From: Dermatemys mawii
Taxonomy: Eukaryota > Chordata > Testudines > Dermatemydidae
Direction of reading: 5' to 3'
Length of the DNA stretch: 64,000 bases
NCBI GenBank assembly: GCA_007922305.1
Contig: ML677366.1
Span: 8,769,615-8,833,614 of the forward strand
Both the position numbers and the translations under genes were made by a program. The notes beneath the pieces are model-generated. The model was not told the DNA's origin, searched no databases, and saw nothing but the letters and a program-made list of their open reading frames with translations. Below are positions 23,207 to 34,205 of the stretch, in pieces; position 1 is the first letter of the stretch, and the number at the start of each line of letters is the position of its first letter.

Positions 23207-23894
23207 GTATTCCACAACCGCTTGTGCTATTCTGTATTATGAATTACAGACTTTCCTAGTTGACAAAGATATATGCTGGCAGATCTAGCAAAAGTCTAAA
23301 CAGATGGACCCTGGGAAGTCCTGGGTATTGGACAGAAGAAAAATTTTTCTAGAGGATCCCACATCCATTCCTGTTATACTACGCTGCAGGATGGTTCTTA
23401 CTGCTCTCGGTGGCAGCAGAATGCTCCCCGCACATGGGGATAGCTTGGATTCACCAATGGGAATTCCATTGAAGTCAATTGGAGTTTCTCCTGAGTAAGG
23501 ACTGACAGATTTGGCAGTATATACAATTATTTTTAAACAAAGTTTGAAATTAGGACAGTTTTTTAAAAAATGAGTTCTGCCTATCAGCACAGCAGTATCC
23601 TACCATTGAAAAGAATGGGAGTCTTACTTTTGACTGAACAATGATGGAGGGGCAGGATGCCAGAAGTAGCCTTCTAACAAGGTAGGCAACTATATTTGCC
23701 AAGAGGAAAAGGGCAGAGTGGGTGGAAACAGATACTTCTATTTCTAGCATCCTGGCTGCGCTGAACTCGCCCTCACACACACACTATACCAAGGCCTTTG
23801 CAAACATTACTCCCATGTAAGTTTCCCTCCCTCATTGTTCTGAGTGGTACAAAGCTCTCCTCTTTCATTGTGCTCTCTCTGCTCCAGCCCAGGA
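23207..23894. other. Stretch with no recognisable gene
   Basis: Unique AT-rich DNA. CCATTGAAGTCAATTGGAGT at about 23468 belongs to the palindromic family. No exon. Confidence 0.5.
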
Positions 23895-24010
23895 GCTGAC
23901 TGTTGGTGTAACCTTGGCAGCTAAAGGACCCAGATGCCCAGCTCCAGGATGAATCTCTGCAGCAGTGTCATTGGGTCTCAGCTCATCCTCCTCTGTCTCC
24001 TTCTTGCCTT
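23895..24010 (-). repeat. Coding-like dispersed repeat, copy B
   Basis: Counterpart of 22195-22300. The minus-strand frame (24050-23865) is open for 61 codons and includes KKETEEDELRPNDTAAEIH, then PGAGHLG. The residues kept relative to copy A (EDEL, P, D, AAEIH, G, G, L) suggest both descend from a protein-coding sequence rather than from simple DNA. No protein family is recognised. Confidence 0.55.
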
Positions 24011-26744
24011 CACTGACGGACCTGCCTGTAGGGTCTGGTGCAGGGGTCATCTGCTTCTGTGCTGCTCTGTCCTCCTTGATGTCACATTTCTTTGATTTCT
24101 GAGGATGGGGTGCATTCCTTTGACAAGATGCATCTACAGTGCCTGATTAGGGCAAAGAAGGAACATTCCCCTCTACTTTTATAAGCAGATTAGGTTGACT
24201 GCCTATTCCTCAGCTGGTTTGTAAATGACCGATGAAATGTGAAGGCCTCTGGGAAGCGAAGTGGCCTAATGCAGGAGAATAATTCCATGCAAATGGCTCC
24301 TTCTCACTATGAGAAAATATTGGCCAACTCTCCACATTGCATGATTTACTGTGCTATTTAATTCAAAACAACGCAGCTCTAAATACAAATGGTAAATATA
24401 ATCACGCATGTTAGTTAAAACTGAGCATCTATGAAATATAATGTAACAGAAATGTTTGATAATTAGTAAATTTAAAACACTATGAATACAATGTTGAAAT
24501 GTTTATTATTTTATTTGGAATAATGTATTTAAAATGGCCCACATGCCCCATGGGGCCTACGTTGTATGACAAGGCTATATGAATTTAAGAAAATATTGAG
24601 GCCAAATCCAGAAATTCCTATGAGGGAAAAACTGATTTCTGCCAGAGGAAAACCTAATAGACTAAAGGATTTGGCCAATAGCTTGTGAGAACTTTATCCA
24701 CCATCTAGGATTGTTACCCAGAAGGGAAGAAGCAACATAATGTGCTTATATATGTGACTAATTCAGGTAATCTGGTTTATGTACTCTCTTACATAGATGA
24801 AAATGATTTATCTTTATGTTTGATTTGAAAAAAATATACATCAGATTCAGTGAACAACATATTGCAGAAAATGGTCTGCCTGAATTTCATGAACATGTTT
24901 CACAAAAGCAGAAAAATACTGTATCTTTTCATAAACTGTAATCCTAGTACCTACAAATTGCAGATTTTATCCTGCTTTACAAATATGCAGAAGTGGACAG
25001 CAGTTGTTTTGAAGGTAAATCTCATTTATATTCCTTACAACACATAGTTCCAAGTATAACATGGAGTTGCAGCTAAAGACTTTTAAAGTGAGGAAAGGGC
25101 TGTGATTAATACTTTAAGAGGCAAATGGAGGAGAAGTCAACTATTAAAGAATGTCAGCAACATTCCTGTGGCCAGTTTTAAGCACTGGCATTCTTCATGT
25201 GGTGAAATTCAGCTCAAAGTATCAGCCAGTCTTTGGGCAGAGAATTTCCTTTGCATGCATTGCCCCAAAGAGGTGCAAATTAACAGCCCTACCTTGCGTT
25301 TATTTAAGTCACTGGCAAATTGCCACTGTTTTTGATAGAGGTGGCCCTGAAACACCTTGTGCCAGATCCTTGGCTCAGATTCCATTCTATTTGCATTGGA
25401 CTTAAAACTGTCCTTAAAGGGCAACAGAGAATTCCTGCCACATAGCTGGAAAGGGGCATGGTTACTTTCCAGTGATCCCTGGCTGCTGGAATGGTCCCTA
25501 GAGAACCATGCCAGCCCATAAAAATCAGAAGAGCTCCGAGGCTGTTGTAACTTGCACTTAGAATCACCTTTTGCCTCAGCTGCAAGCCTCTTAATTCCAT
25601 TGTTTTAAAATGTACCATGTGGATTAGATAATTATTGTATATACTGATACTTTGGTCATTAAAAATTCAACATTTTCCAACAAGCACTGCCCTGTTAGCA
25701 TAGACGTCTCTTTTTCTAAGTCTAAAGGGGGAATTGTGATCATTTCAAGCGGGTGTGGTACCTGCTGGAAAATGCTGTCCTTTAAAATGGCTAACACTAT
25801 ACTGGACAATCATTTTCCAAACAGAGAAGAAAAAAACAAAAATGGATTTGCACGAAAACAATTGCACTTTGTGCTGCTTCAGGCCATACAAATAGCTTGT
25901 CATAGTAGGTGACATAAAAGAGAAATTGGGGTTGCTTGGAGTTCTAGATTCTACTTGAAAACAATAAAATAAATATGATTTCATTCCATCTAGCACTAGT
26001 TAAAAGGTAAATGTGCCCTGCGGTACTTTTAAGACAAACAAGATGATATGGCAGAATGGAACAGACTATAATAGGCTTCTTCGGCACAAAGTTTAAGCTA
26101 ATTTTCTTTGCTTAGTAATGATTATTATATCTTTTTCACCCTGCAACACACTCCTATATGGGACTCCCATAGGTAACATTGGTTTGGCAAGTTTTGTAAA
26201 CCAGTGTAAATAAGCACAGTCGCACATTAAAGCTCTGACTCCACATTAAAGCCAAATCAACACCCACCTCTAATAGAGATGTTCAAAAAGATAAAACACC
26301 TCAAAGCAAAGCCTCTGTGTTTGTGCTGCTATTTCATGTCAAGGCAATTACAGTGATGCTATTAGGAAAGATCAGGGAGGGAGCAGTGTTGTCATAGAGG
26401 AAGAAGTGAAAACAAACCTTTAAGCAATCATGTAGAGCATGCAGAACATCTTAAAGCTGGTGAAGGAACAAAGCTTAGTACTGTCAGGGTATTGATCTGT
26501 TCCAGAAGGTGCAGAGTTCTGTACCACTGTGATTGCCTTCCCTGCTGGGTTTAGAGAGGTCTGAAAGAATACAGTATTGATCTAGCCCAGTTCCTGAGAA
26601 GTAGCTTACTGATAAACACTGACTCAGGCCACCAGCCCTGAAAGCAAACTGTTGCAAAACAGCACAGCTCAAATCACACAGCTCATATGAGTTATAAACA
26701 TGTAGACTGCAGACATTTGCTCCATAGCAGGCTCTCTTTGTTAT
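24011..26744. other. Stretch with no recognisable gene
   Basis: AT-rich DNA with frames of up to 104 codons, none with a domain or splice structure. No repeat with readable ends. Confidence 0.5.
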
Positions 26745-26910
26745 AGAAAGGTAGCTTGGCCTACTGGACAAGGAAACTTTGGTTCTATTCACAGCTCTGT
26801 CACTGATCTGCTGTAAGCTTTTTTGAGGGGTGCGAAGCGGTGGGTAAGGACAATATTTTATTATATGTGTGTGCAGTGTCTAGCACAACTGAGCTTTTAG
26901 ATGCAGCCAT
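26745..26910 (+). mobile_element. MIR (CORE-SINE) copy
   Basis: TAGCTTGGCCTACTGGACAAGG, GGTTCTATTCACAGCTCTG and TCACTGATCTGCTG are the 5' and central MIR words. GTGTGCAGTGTCTAGCACAA is the 3' part. The middle is deleted. An ancient, diverged SINE. Confidence 0.65.
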
Positions 26911-27244
26911 AAAAACAAACAAACAAGAAAGTTCCGTATTTAACAATGCATGGGCTGGAAATGTTTTCCTTCCATTTCTTAGTCTGCACTTAAGTGCAAT
27001 GCAGAGAATGATGAATGTATCTAGATTTTAGTCAACACTCAAAAAAAATTGACTCACGCCTTTTATTCTATTCAAGATCTGCTGAATCTAAGAATTACAT
27101 GGACCTAAACCAATCAGACCATGGGTTTTTGAAAAGAAAACAATTCTGCTTTTGCTCTACCCCAAGGAACATATTCTACTGCAATGTAAAGCTAATATCA
27201 GAGGATCTTATGGGTGCAGAACATTATGCCTCTAAGTTCATTAA
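26911..27244. other. Stretch with no recognisable gene
   Basis: AT-rich unique sequence with an AAACAAACAAAC run near 26910. Nothing else is recognised. Confidence 0.5.
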
Positions 27245-28235
27245 AAAGAAACCTGGAGTCCCCCGGTGAGGGGTTCAGTCACAGAGACCCCCTTCGGACT
27301 GTCATCTGATGTGCTGAATTTACCTCTGAGCCCATTTTCCCTGCCAGCTTGGGACTCCAGAGCCCTGCCTTGTTCAGCAGACACACAAGCCTGCTGCAAC
27401 ACAGATCCAAGTCTGGACCACACCCCGCAAAACTGCAGACTTTAACGAAAAACTCAACAGGTCACCTATCTCCAGCACCCAGACACCCAGTTCCCAATGG
27501 GATCCAACCCCCAAATAAATCCATTTTACTCTGTATAAAGCTGCATGGTAAACTCATAAATTGTCCACCCTCTATAACACTGATAGAGATATGCACCAGT
27601 GCTTGCTCCCCGAGGTATTAATCACTTACTCTGGGTTTATCAAACAAAAGTGATTGTATTAAGTATAAAAAGTAGGATTTAAGTGGTTCTGAGTAATAAC
27701 AGACAGAACAAAGTAAGTTACTAAGCAAAATAAAACATAACATGCAAGTTTAAGCCTAATACACTAAGAAACTGATTACAGTAAATCTCACCCTCAGAGA
27801 TTCCAATAAGCTTCTTTCACAGACTAGACACCTTCCTAGTCTGGGTGCAATCCTTTCCCCTGGTACAGTCCTTGTTAGTTCCAGGAGTCATCTTAGGTGA
27901 AAAGCAGGGGCTTTCTCATGACTGGGACCCTCCTTTTCCTGCTCCCCCCTTTTTATAGCTTTGGCACAAGGTGAGAATCCTTTGTCTCTCTGGCTCCCCA
28001 TTCCTCCTAAATGGAAAATCACCAGGTTTGAGATGAATTCCAGTATCTGGTAACATGGTCACATGTCACGGTAAGACCTAATTTTTCATTACCCATCGGC
28101 TGGCCTACACAGGCAGGCTTGCAGGTAAATAGAGCCATTTGCAGTCATTTGTCCTAGTCAATGGGAGCCATCCAGATTCTAAACCACCATTATGGAATGC
28201 AACATCACTCCCCTAATGAGATGTTCTTTCTCCCA
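27245..28235 (-). mobile_element. LTR-like retroelement (probably solo LTR), minus strand
   Basis: A long block with wording I associate with a common turtle LTR-type repeat: CAAACAAAAGTGATTGTATT, AGTATAAAAAGTAGGATTT, GTTCTGAGTAATAACAGAC, ATAAGCTTCTTTCACAGAC and CACCAGGTTTGAGATG. On the minus strand a TATA-like CTATAAAAAGG lies at about 27950, consistent with a promoter pointing left. No gag, pol or env frame is present. Termini and target-site duplication were not resolved, so the boundaries are approximate. Confidence 0.5.
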
Positions 28236-29259
28236 GTTGTCCCATGCTCAAAGTGTGGTTGCACTAAGAAGCTGCAGATGCAGGAAAAGATGGATGGTAG
28301 GTGATAGATGTTAAGCCAGCTGCAAAACTGAGCAGGCCAGATTTTCATGTCCAAACTGAAAAAACTCAGAAATGATTATCTGTGCATGGAAATGCAGAGC
28401 CCAGTGTAATTTTTAGCAGCTGGAACATTTAGTCCTATAAAGTACTATAAAACTAAAGTAATGTAATCAGAACTGTGGGTTCAGCTCCATCAAGGCTTTA
28501 ATGAATGCAAGGAAAACAACTCTTAAGCAGCATTCGGAGATTTAGCTCACAAACTATTACTTCACCCACTGTCTAGAGTGAGAAGAGGAAGTCTGCATAA
28601 AACAGTAGAAAATGAAAAGGCAAAAGAGAATGAGAAAGATATTGGGCCAAATTCTCTTCTCTGTTACATGCCAAATGAATTTGGCAGTGTATCATCCCTT
28701 CAGGTCTGAATGGCTAGACACACTTGCTAGTCACATGTCTAAAGTTATCATGATCCAGATGTGTTTAGATTTGATTGGAATACCCCCAACCAAAAGGGGA
28801 TGATTAAAGATCACTTAAAACACTAGTTCTCAATGGAAGTCCCCTATGCCCTCTATGGAGCACACACACTTTGTTCAGAGCTGGTAGGAAGAATCAAATT
28901 TAACTGTTCAGCCTGAGGCATCTCATAAGAGTATCCACCAAGATTTTAATGTCTTATCTCCTTCCCAAAACATTGACTTCATATAGCTGTTATACTGTTC
29001 TTTGGAAATATGCTTTGCATAGAGAAAGACGATTCAAAAACAATATTCCCAATGACAATCCTGTCCTCCCAATGAAAGTCAAAGAGACTACTGTGAAGAG
29101 TAACAGAATGAGTGACACTGTGACTTCAGTATACACCTGGGCTGAAGATAAGAATGAAAGCACCCTGGTAGATTTCCACATGCTCTATATCTTAGTAAGT
29201 ACAACAATATAATAGAACGTCCATGCATAGCAACCCTGGGAAATAAATACAGTCTATTA
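28236..29259. other. Stretch with no recognisable gene
   Basis: GGGCCAAATTCTCTTCTCTG near 28641 is an end fragment of the palindromic repeat family. Otherwise unique AT-rich DNA with no supported exon. Confidence 0.5.
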
Positions 29260-29267
29260 CTATAGTG

Positions 29268-30003
29268 AAGTGATTCCAAAACTGGGGTTCATGAACCCCT
29301 GGGGATTCGCAAAATGTTACAGGGGGCTCTTGGGGAAAAATTCCTTAATGGCACACAGAGCTGTCCCTGGGGACCCGGGCAGCATGGGGCCAGCAGCCCG
29401 GAGCCCCTGGACTTCCAAGAGCTAAGCAGATCGAAACAAGCATCTCTATTACACTGAGGAGATTTCAACTTCAAGACTCCTTATAAGAAATAGAAAGGGA
29501 GGTGGATATTTTTTGCTGTTTTTAAAATTAAATTGTCTGCTAGTATTGTTTGTAAAATTATTATGAAGAAAAAGTTTAAGCTTTGTTGTAACATGTGTTG
29601 TTTGCCTGGACTGCTCAAGACCTGAATGCTTGTGTAGGAGGAATTCTTTGAGTTGGCTTCTTAAATTCTTTCATGCTGTTTCACATCTGATACTCCTGGA
29701 CGAACATAGGAGCCTTGTCTTGTAACAGTTCAAAGTGATACAAGCTACCAAAGTGAGATCTTGGAAAAGTGTTGCCATTTGCATTATGCAATAAAATACT
29801 GTAATGATTAATAATTAATAAAAAATAGTGTGTAATAAGCATGTCATAAAAAAACATTTTATATTTCTAAGATCACTGCTTTGATAATTTATACTCAGGT
29901 AAAGGAGAAAACCCCTTGAAATATTCATTTTTAGGAGGGGGTTCACAAGACTTGACATTTTAATAAAAGGGGTTCACAGGTTGTTAAAGTTTGGGAACTC
30001 CTG
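29268..30003 (-). mobile_element. Non-autonomous hAT-type DNA transposon, copy 2
   Basis: An inverted homologue of 7385-8112 over its full length. The left end reads AAGTGATTCCAAAACTGGGG and the right end, complemented, CAGGAGTTCCCAAACTTT. Flanking 8-mers CTATAGTG (29260-29267) and CCCTAGAG (30004-30011) agree at 5 of 8 positions, a decayed target-site duplication. It keeps the same internal landmarks (GGTGGATATTTTTTGC, ATCTGATACTCCTGG) and is equally without a transposase frame. Confidence 0.88.
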
Positions 30004-30011
30004 CCCTAGAG

Positions 30012-30482
30012 TTATATTCACTGCATATACACACAGAAAGTAAGATTAAAAACATCAAATACCCCTTCTGGAAGATTGCAACATAACCTTACTTCTATGC
30101 TTATACAGTAATGCAGAATGATACACAGTAACCAAAAAGAGAGAAAAAGCGGGCTGCTTCCTATGCTAGATACACACAAGTCACCCACTATTTTTTCTAG
30201 GCTGGTTCTTTCCTCACTGCCTTAGACTGCACGCTTCACTACAGAGCCCCTCAACTCCTGCCCCCAGCCTTCACGCAAGAGAAAACCAGGACCATGCACA
30301 CACACTTAAAGTGATAGTACTTCCAACACAGTCTTCAATACACCACAGTATTTACATTGTCCAGCGACTCTGGTGAGGAACAAGCATTATTTTTAAAGGA
30401 CTGATGGGACAAAAATGCGGGGGGGAAAGCTCACATTCTCCCTCTGTGCAGCTCAGTCTGATTTTAATGCTTTAAAATTGAA
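30012..30482. other. Stretch with no recognisable gene
   Basis: Unique sequence between the hAT element and the CR1 tail. Nothing recognised. Confidence 0.5.
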
Positions 30483-30600
30483 GACTTCTGTAGATTCATA
30501 AATGCTAAGGCCAGAAGGAACCATTATGATCATCCATTCAGACCTCCTGTATTGCACAAGCCATAGAATTTCATAGAAACTCATGATTGCTGAGTGTGTC
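30483..30600 (-). mobile_element. CR1 LINE 3'-end fragment, minus strand
   Basis: AGATTCATAAATGCTAAGGC, CAGAAGGAACCATTATGATC, and TTCAGACCTCCTGTATTGCA form the 3' terminus (seen in complement) of a CR1 subfamily widespread in turtles. Only the tail is present. Confidence 0.8.
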
Positions 30601-31039
30601 TTATAGTATTCTCAGGAGACTTTCATCTTGGGATCCATGACTCCCTTCTTCATATCAATACACAAAGCTGAAGACTATGGCCCATTTAACTGAGAACCGT
30701 AATCACTGGGGCCAAGTTCTCAAAAACAGTGAAGGTACTGACTTTGATGAAGGACTACTCTGTTACCTGGGAAGTCCACCAAAGGGAAGCCCTTGAGAAA
30801 CAAATTGCCTCCATCACTCCATTCATAATTCAGGGGCACAACTTGTGCCTGCAGCCTCTCCTCCAAGCCAGATAAAAATATGCCACATATTTCAATTAAG
30901 CAGCCCATTGATCTTTCACTGTATGTCTTATGAAAACAGCAAACACGGCTCCATTGATTGAATTTTGTAACTTTCATATCTGAGAAAAAAATTAAACATT
31001 TACAAGATCCTGACACTCTGAACTCAACATTGTTTTTAA
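30601..31039. other. Stretch with no recognisable gene
   Basis: A 98-codon minus-strand frame (31016-30720) has no recognisable domain and no splice context, so I do not call it. No repeat is recognised. Confidence 0.45.
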
Positions 31040-31410
31040 AGAGTCACTGAAGCAGCAGACCTTCTGGATCATCTAGGTCAGTTCCCTCTATCAAGCAGGA
31101 TTTTCCCATACACTCTGAACCTCTCAAGGATTTTATTTCACCTATTTTCTGAACACTCCTAATGATGGTGACTCAGCTTCCTCACTACATAGCTTATTCT
31201 ACTGCCTCTCTCTAATTGCTCTTATGGTTAAGGAGCATTTTTTTCCCATGTGGGCAATGTGAATTTTCCCATTCTTATTTTTAGATCATTTCTCTCACTT
31301 CAACCTGCCCGAGGAAACACAGTCCTTTCCCTCCCATCTACTAATACCTCTCAAGCATGTGCACACTGTTGTCATATCCCCTTAATTTATCAAGGCTGGG
31401 TGAGTAAACT
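31040..31410 (-). mobile_element. Degenerate CR1/L3-like fragment, minus strand
   Basis: The order of words (GATCATCTAGGTCAGTTCCC, ATCAAGCAGGATTTTCCC, GATGGTGACTCAGC, GGTTAAGGAGCATTTTT, TCATATCCCCTTAA) follows the 3' region of CR1-type LINEs in complement, with heavy divergence. Boundaries are approximate. Confidence 0.5.
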
Positions 31411-31621
31411 GTATTCAGTTAAGGGATCAATGAAAATACTAGCAGAAGAAATATTTCCATGCCGTTGGTTCCTGGAGGGGGGCTCCCTTGAAGATGGCTC
31501 TATGTGGAAATTGGAGTGGACCTATCTCACTGCTAAGCCTTTGCCTTTTGAAGAATCAGAATGGGAAAGGGAGCCAAATGTCAGAGGAAAGTAGATAAAA
31601 GACCACTGACTAATGAATCTC

Positions 31622-31752
31622 AAGAATCAGAGGGGTAGCCGTGTTAGTCTGGAATTGCAGAAGTGACAAAGAGTCCTGTGGCACCTTAAAGACTAACTGA
31701 AATTTTTTCAGAGCATGAGCTTTCGTGGGCTAATACCCACTTCGTCGGATGC
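31622..31752 (+). mobile_element. Turtle Cry-type SINE
   Basis: GGGGTAGCCGTGTTAGTCTG (A/B-box region of the tRNA-derived head), then AGTCCTGTGGCACCTTAAAG, GACTAACTG and AGCATGAGCTTTCGTGGGC, ending TACCCACTTCGTCGGATGC. Near full-length and well preserved. Second-copy support comes from 33965-34089. Confidence 0.93.
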
Positions 31753-32883
31753 GTCGGGGTTGCTGGGGCCATTTGGTGAGCTTTTGGGGTAGTCATGGAC
31801 CAGTCAGTCTTCAGTTGCCCCAAGACCATGATTGTCTTCTCATTTTTCCTGCTCTAGAATCCAGAAAGGAGAGTCTGCAGAGCCCTCAGGTCAGCAGCCT
31901 GGTCGCTGCTGAGGGTCTGGGAGAAAAATCAGTTGGTCCATCATTTTTTCTTTAACCTCTCTTGGTGATGAAATAGTCAGTCATTAGTAACTCAAATATG
32001 CATGGCAAACCTGGCTAAGAACACTGATTAACAACAGGGTGGACAGCAACAGACAAGTGGATTAGACAGCTGACTACCTGAATGCAAATGTTGTTTTATC
32101 ACATATCAGGGCCATATTTTTTCAGTTCTAACAGTCTCTAGTTTTTATGCTATATGTTAAACAGTCAGGGATCCATAAAAGTCCTATGAAAATTAGAGAT
32201 GGGCCAACATTAAATTGTCTCAGGTTGAAAATATGTGAGCAAGGTTTGAAAGTTGAATCTGAATGTCCACATTACTGGGTTCAGTTCTACTTTGGAGAAT
32301 CCCTGGCAGGATAAAGAGGAACATACAAATAATTTGATGAAGAAAAAGGTGAAAAGCCATATGTGGGGAAAAGATAGTAGAGAAAAATACTAGGGGAAAG
32401 AAGTGTCATACTGCATATGGGTGTTTAAAGTAGCCACTTATGATGTCATGAGTTGTTTCTCCTAACCCTAATTTAGGTGCTAGTTCAGGAAGTTACTTAA
32501 GCATACGGACAACTTAAGTATATGAATAGTACCCCTGAAGTCCATTAGTGAGGCTTATATTTAAATCCCTTGCTGAACTGGGTCCACATAGTACAGGCTT
32601 TCCTTCATCTAGAAAACCATCTGTGACAATCCCCTTGATAAAAACCTGTTGTAAATTACAGGGTAGAGGAAGGGGTTTCTTTGAGCTGGTAGGTTCGTAA
32701 AGGCAAACTAACATTGCAATCTCCCCCAAAAGTCTGAGAGATTTACAAAATCTGTACAACAAAGAGCAGGACATCCTCTTATTCTTAATTTTTTGTAAAA
32801 GTTGGGGGTATTAACTTTAAACAAATGGAATGAATGCTCTGCTACTCAGGTAAGCAGCATAGGAGCATGTGCAAATGGCACTT
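31753..32883. other. Stretch with no recognisable gene
   Basis: Unique AT-rich sequence after the SINE. Frames of 68-86 codons here have no recognisable content. Confidence 0.5.
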
Positions 32884-32891
32884 CCGTACGG

Positions 32892-33096
32892 CAATAGTTT
32901 TCAACCAGTGGTCTGCGGACTCCCGGGGGTTTGCAGACTATGTCTAAGGGGTCCGTGAAAGGTTGTCGTTTCAACCTGTGGTTCTTGGATCCCGGGGGGG
33001 GGGTCCACTGCTCTGTCTAAGATTTCCAAAGGGGTCTGCACATCCATTTGAAATGATTTAGGGGTCTGCGAATGAAAAAAAGGTTGAAAACCATTG
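32892..33096. mobile_element. 205-bp hAT-type MITE
   Basis: CAATAGTTTTCAACC at the left and its exact complement GGTTGAAAACCATTG-type end at the right form inverted termini. The flanking 8-mers CCGTACGG (32884-32891) and CTGTATGG (33097-33104) match at 6 of 8 positions, both differences being C/T, which fits CpG decay of an 8-bp target-site duplication. The interior repeats GGTCTGCGGAC, GGGGTCCGTG and GGGGTCTGC motifs and a G run. No coding capacity. Confidence 0.9.
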
Positions 33097-33104
33097 CTGT
33101 ATGG

Positions 33105-33964
33105 CGATAAGAAAACAGTAACGGGCTTGGGATTATTTTTTCTTCTTTAAAAAAGGAAACATTTTTTTAGTCTTGACAGTCTATGAAAAAAAGTCAGGAG
33201 CAAATATTTAAAGAGGGGGAAGTGGGCATAAGCTACTCCAGGGTCACTAAAGGAGTTGAGGGCAGAGTTGTAACAGACTTACTGAAGTGAACAACCTTGA
33301 TCTGACCAGAAGGAGTCGTTTACTTTTAGGTACTCCCCAAAGGTTTTATTCCTTTTGGCTGCTAGGCCAGGAATGTCAGCCGTGTTGAGATGGGGCACCC
33401 TGGAAAGTGCAGAGCTGAAAGCCAGCAAACAGGTTCCGCATGACTGCTGTTAGGTCTAGAAGACTCCACGGAGACCTGAACTCTTTGACCAGATAGGTGT
33501 GAACCAAAGAGGGGACCGGGTCATATCCTTTCAAAGTTTTCTTTGCTTTACAAAGGCTTCCCTTCCTTCTCCCCCCTCCCTCCGCCCCCGCCAATAGCTC
33601 AAACGGCTACAAACCTTCAGTCTGAAAAGAGAGGAAATTAAAACAAAAAATAGAAGTTCTTTCTCTTTGCAAATAAACGACAACAGAGAAAGGCCCGGCA
33701 GGGGAATCGAAGGCTTTGCTCTGACTGACTTAGCCCATTTTTATGGGCATTCACTAAAGCCAAATGAAATTAGTGGGGCTTTTTTTGTTGTTGCACGCAG
33801 CAGATCTCTCGGAACCTTAGGTGTATGAGTTGGGAGCTCTTCTGGGAGGGGATTCTCTCTCACTAGGGGAATGTTCAGCAGCTAGCACCGTAAGCCTCAC
33901 TGTCAACTGAGGCCTCCAGTCCACACTGTAATACAACAAATCAGTGAAAATGAATTGAGAACTA
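33105..33964. other. Stretch with no recognisable gene
   Basis: A T/C-rich stretch near 33555-33595 precedes a repeat-free segment (33640-33800, with CTTTGCAAATAAACGAC) that could be conserved noncoding DNA. Evidence for that is weak. No exon is supported. Confidence 0.45.
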
Positions 33965-34089
33965 GTATCAGAAGGGTAGCCGTGTTAGTCTGGATCTGAA
34001 AAAGCGACAAAGAGTCTTGTAGCACCCTATAGACTAACAGCTCTTAGGGATCATAAGATTTCGTGGGCTAAGACCCACTTCATCAGATG
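33965..34089 (+). mobile_element. Turtle Cry-type SINE
   Basis: GTATCAGAAGGGTAGCCGTG, TTAGTCTGGATCTG, ACAAAGAGTCTTGTAGCACC, TATAGACTAACAGC and ATTTCGTGGGCTAAGACCC, ending CACTTCATCAGATG. Same family and orientation as 31622-31752. Confidence 0.92.
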
Positions 34090-34103
34090 AATTGATGTCC
34101 TAA

Positions 34104-34205
34104 TCCTCTGTGCACCAAGCTGAATGGGCGCAGTACAAGGAATTATGGGGGACGGGGGAAGGAGTCCTCCGTGCACCAAGGTGAATGGGCGCAGTACAAG
34201 GAATT
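34104..34205. repeat. Recent 41-bp direct duplication
   Basis: The 41-base unit starting TCCTCTGTGCACCAAG at 34104-34144 is repeated at 34165-34205 with 39 of 41 positions identical, separated by a 20-base G-rich spacer. It begins 15 bases after the SINE end, so it may be a local duplication associated with that insertion site. Confidence 0.9.

Noticed and set aside
27245..28235. Intact endogenous retrovirus
   Set aside because: Only LTR-like sequence is visible. No gag, pol or env frame and no second LTR lie nearby in the window.
28949..29212. 87-codon frame with polar composition as an exon
   Set aside because: No acceptor/donor pair fits the frame, the opposite strand is equally open, and no similarity is recognised.
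31622..34089. tRNA genes at the SINE heads
   Set aside because: The tRNA-like A/B-box text is part of SINE bodies and cannot fold into a complete tRNA with an acceptor stem.
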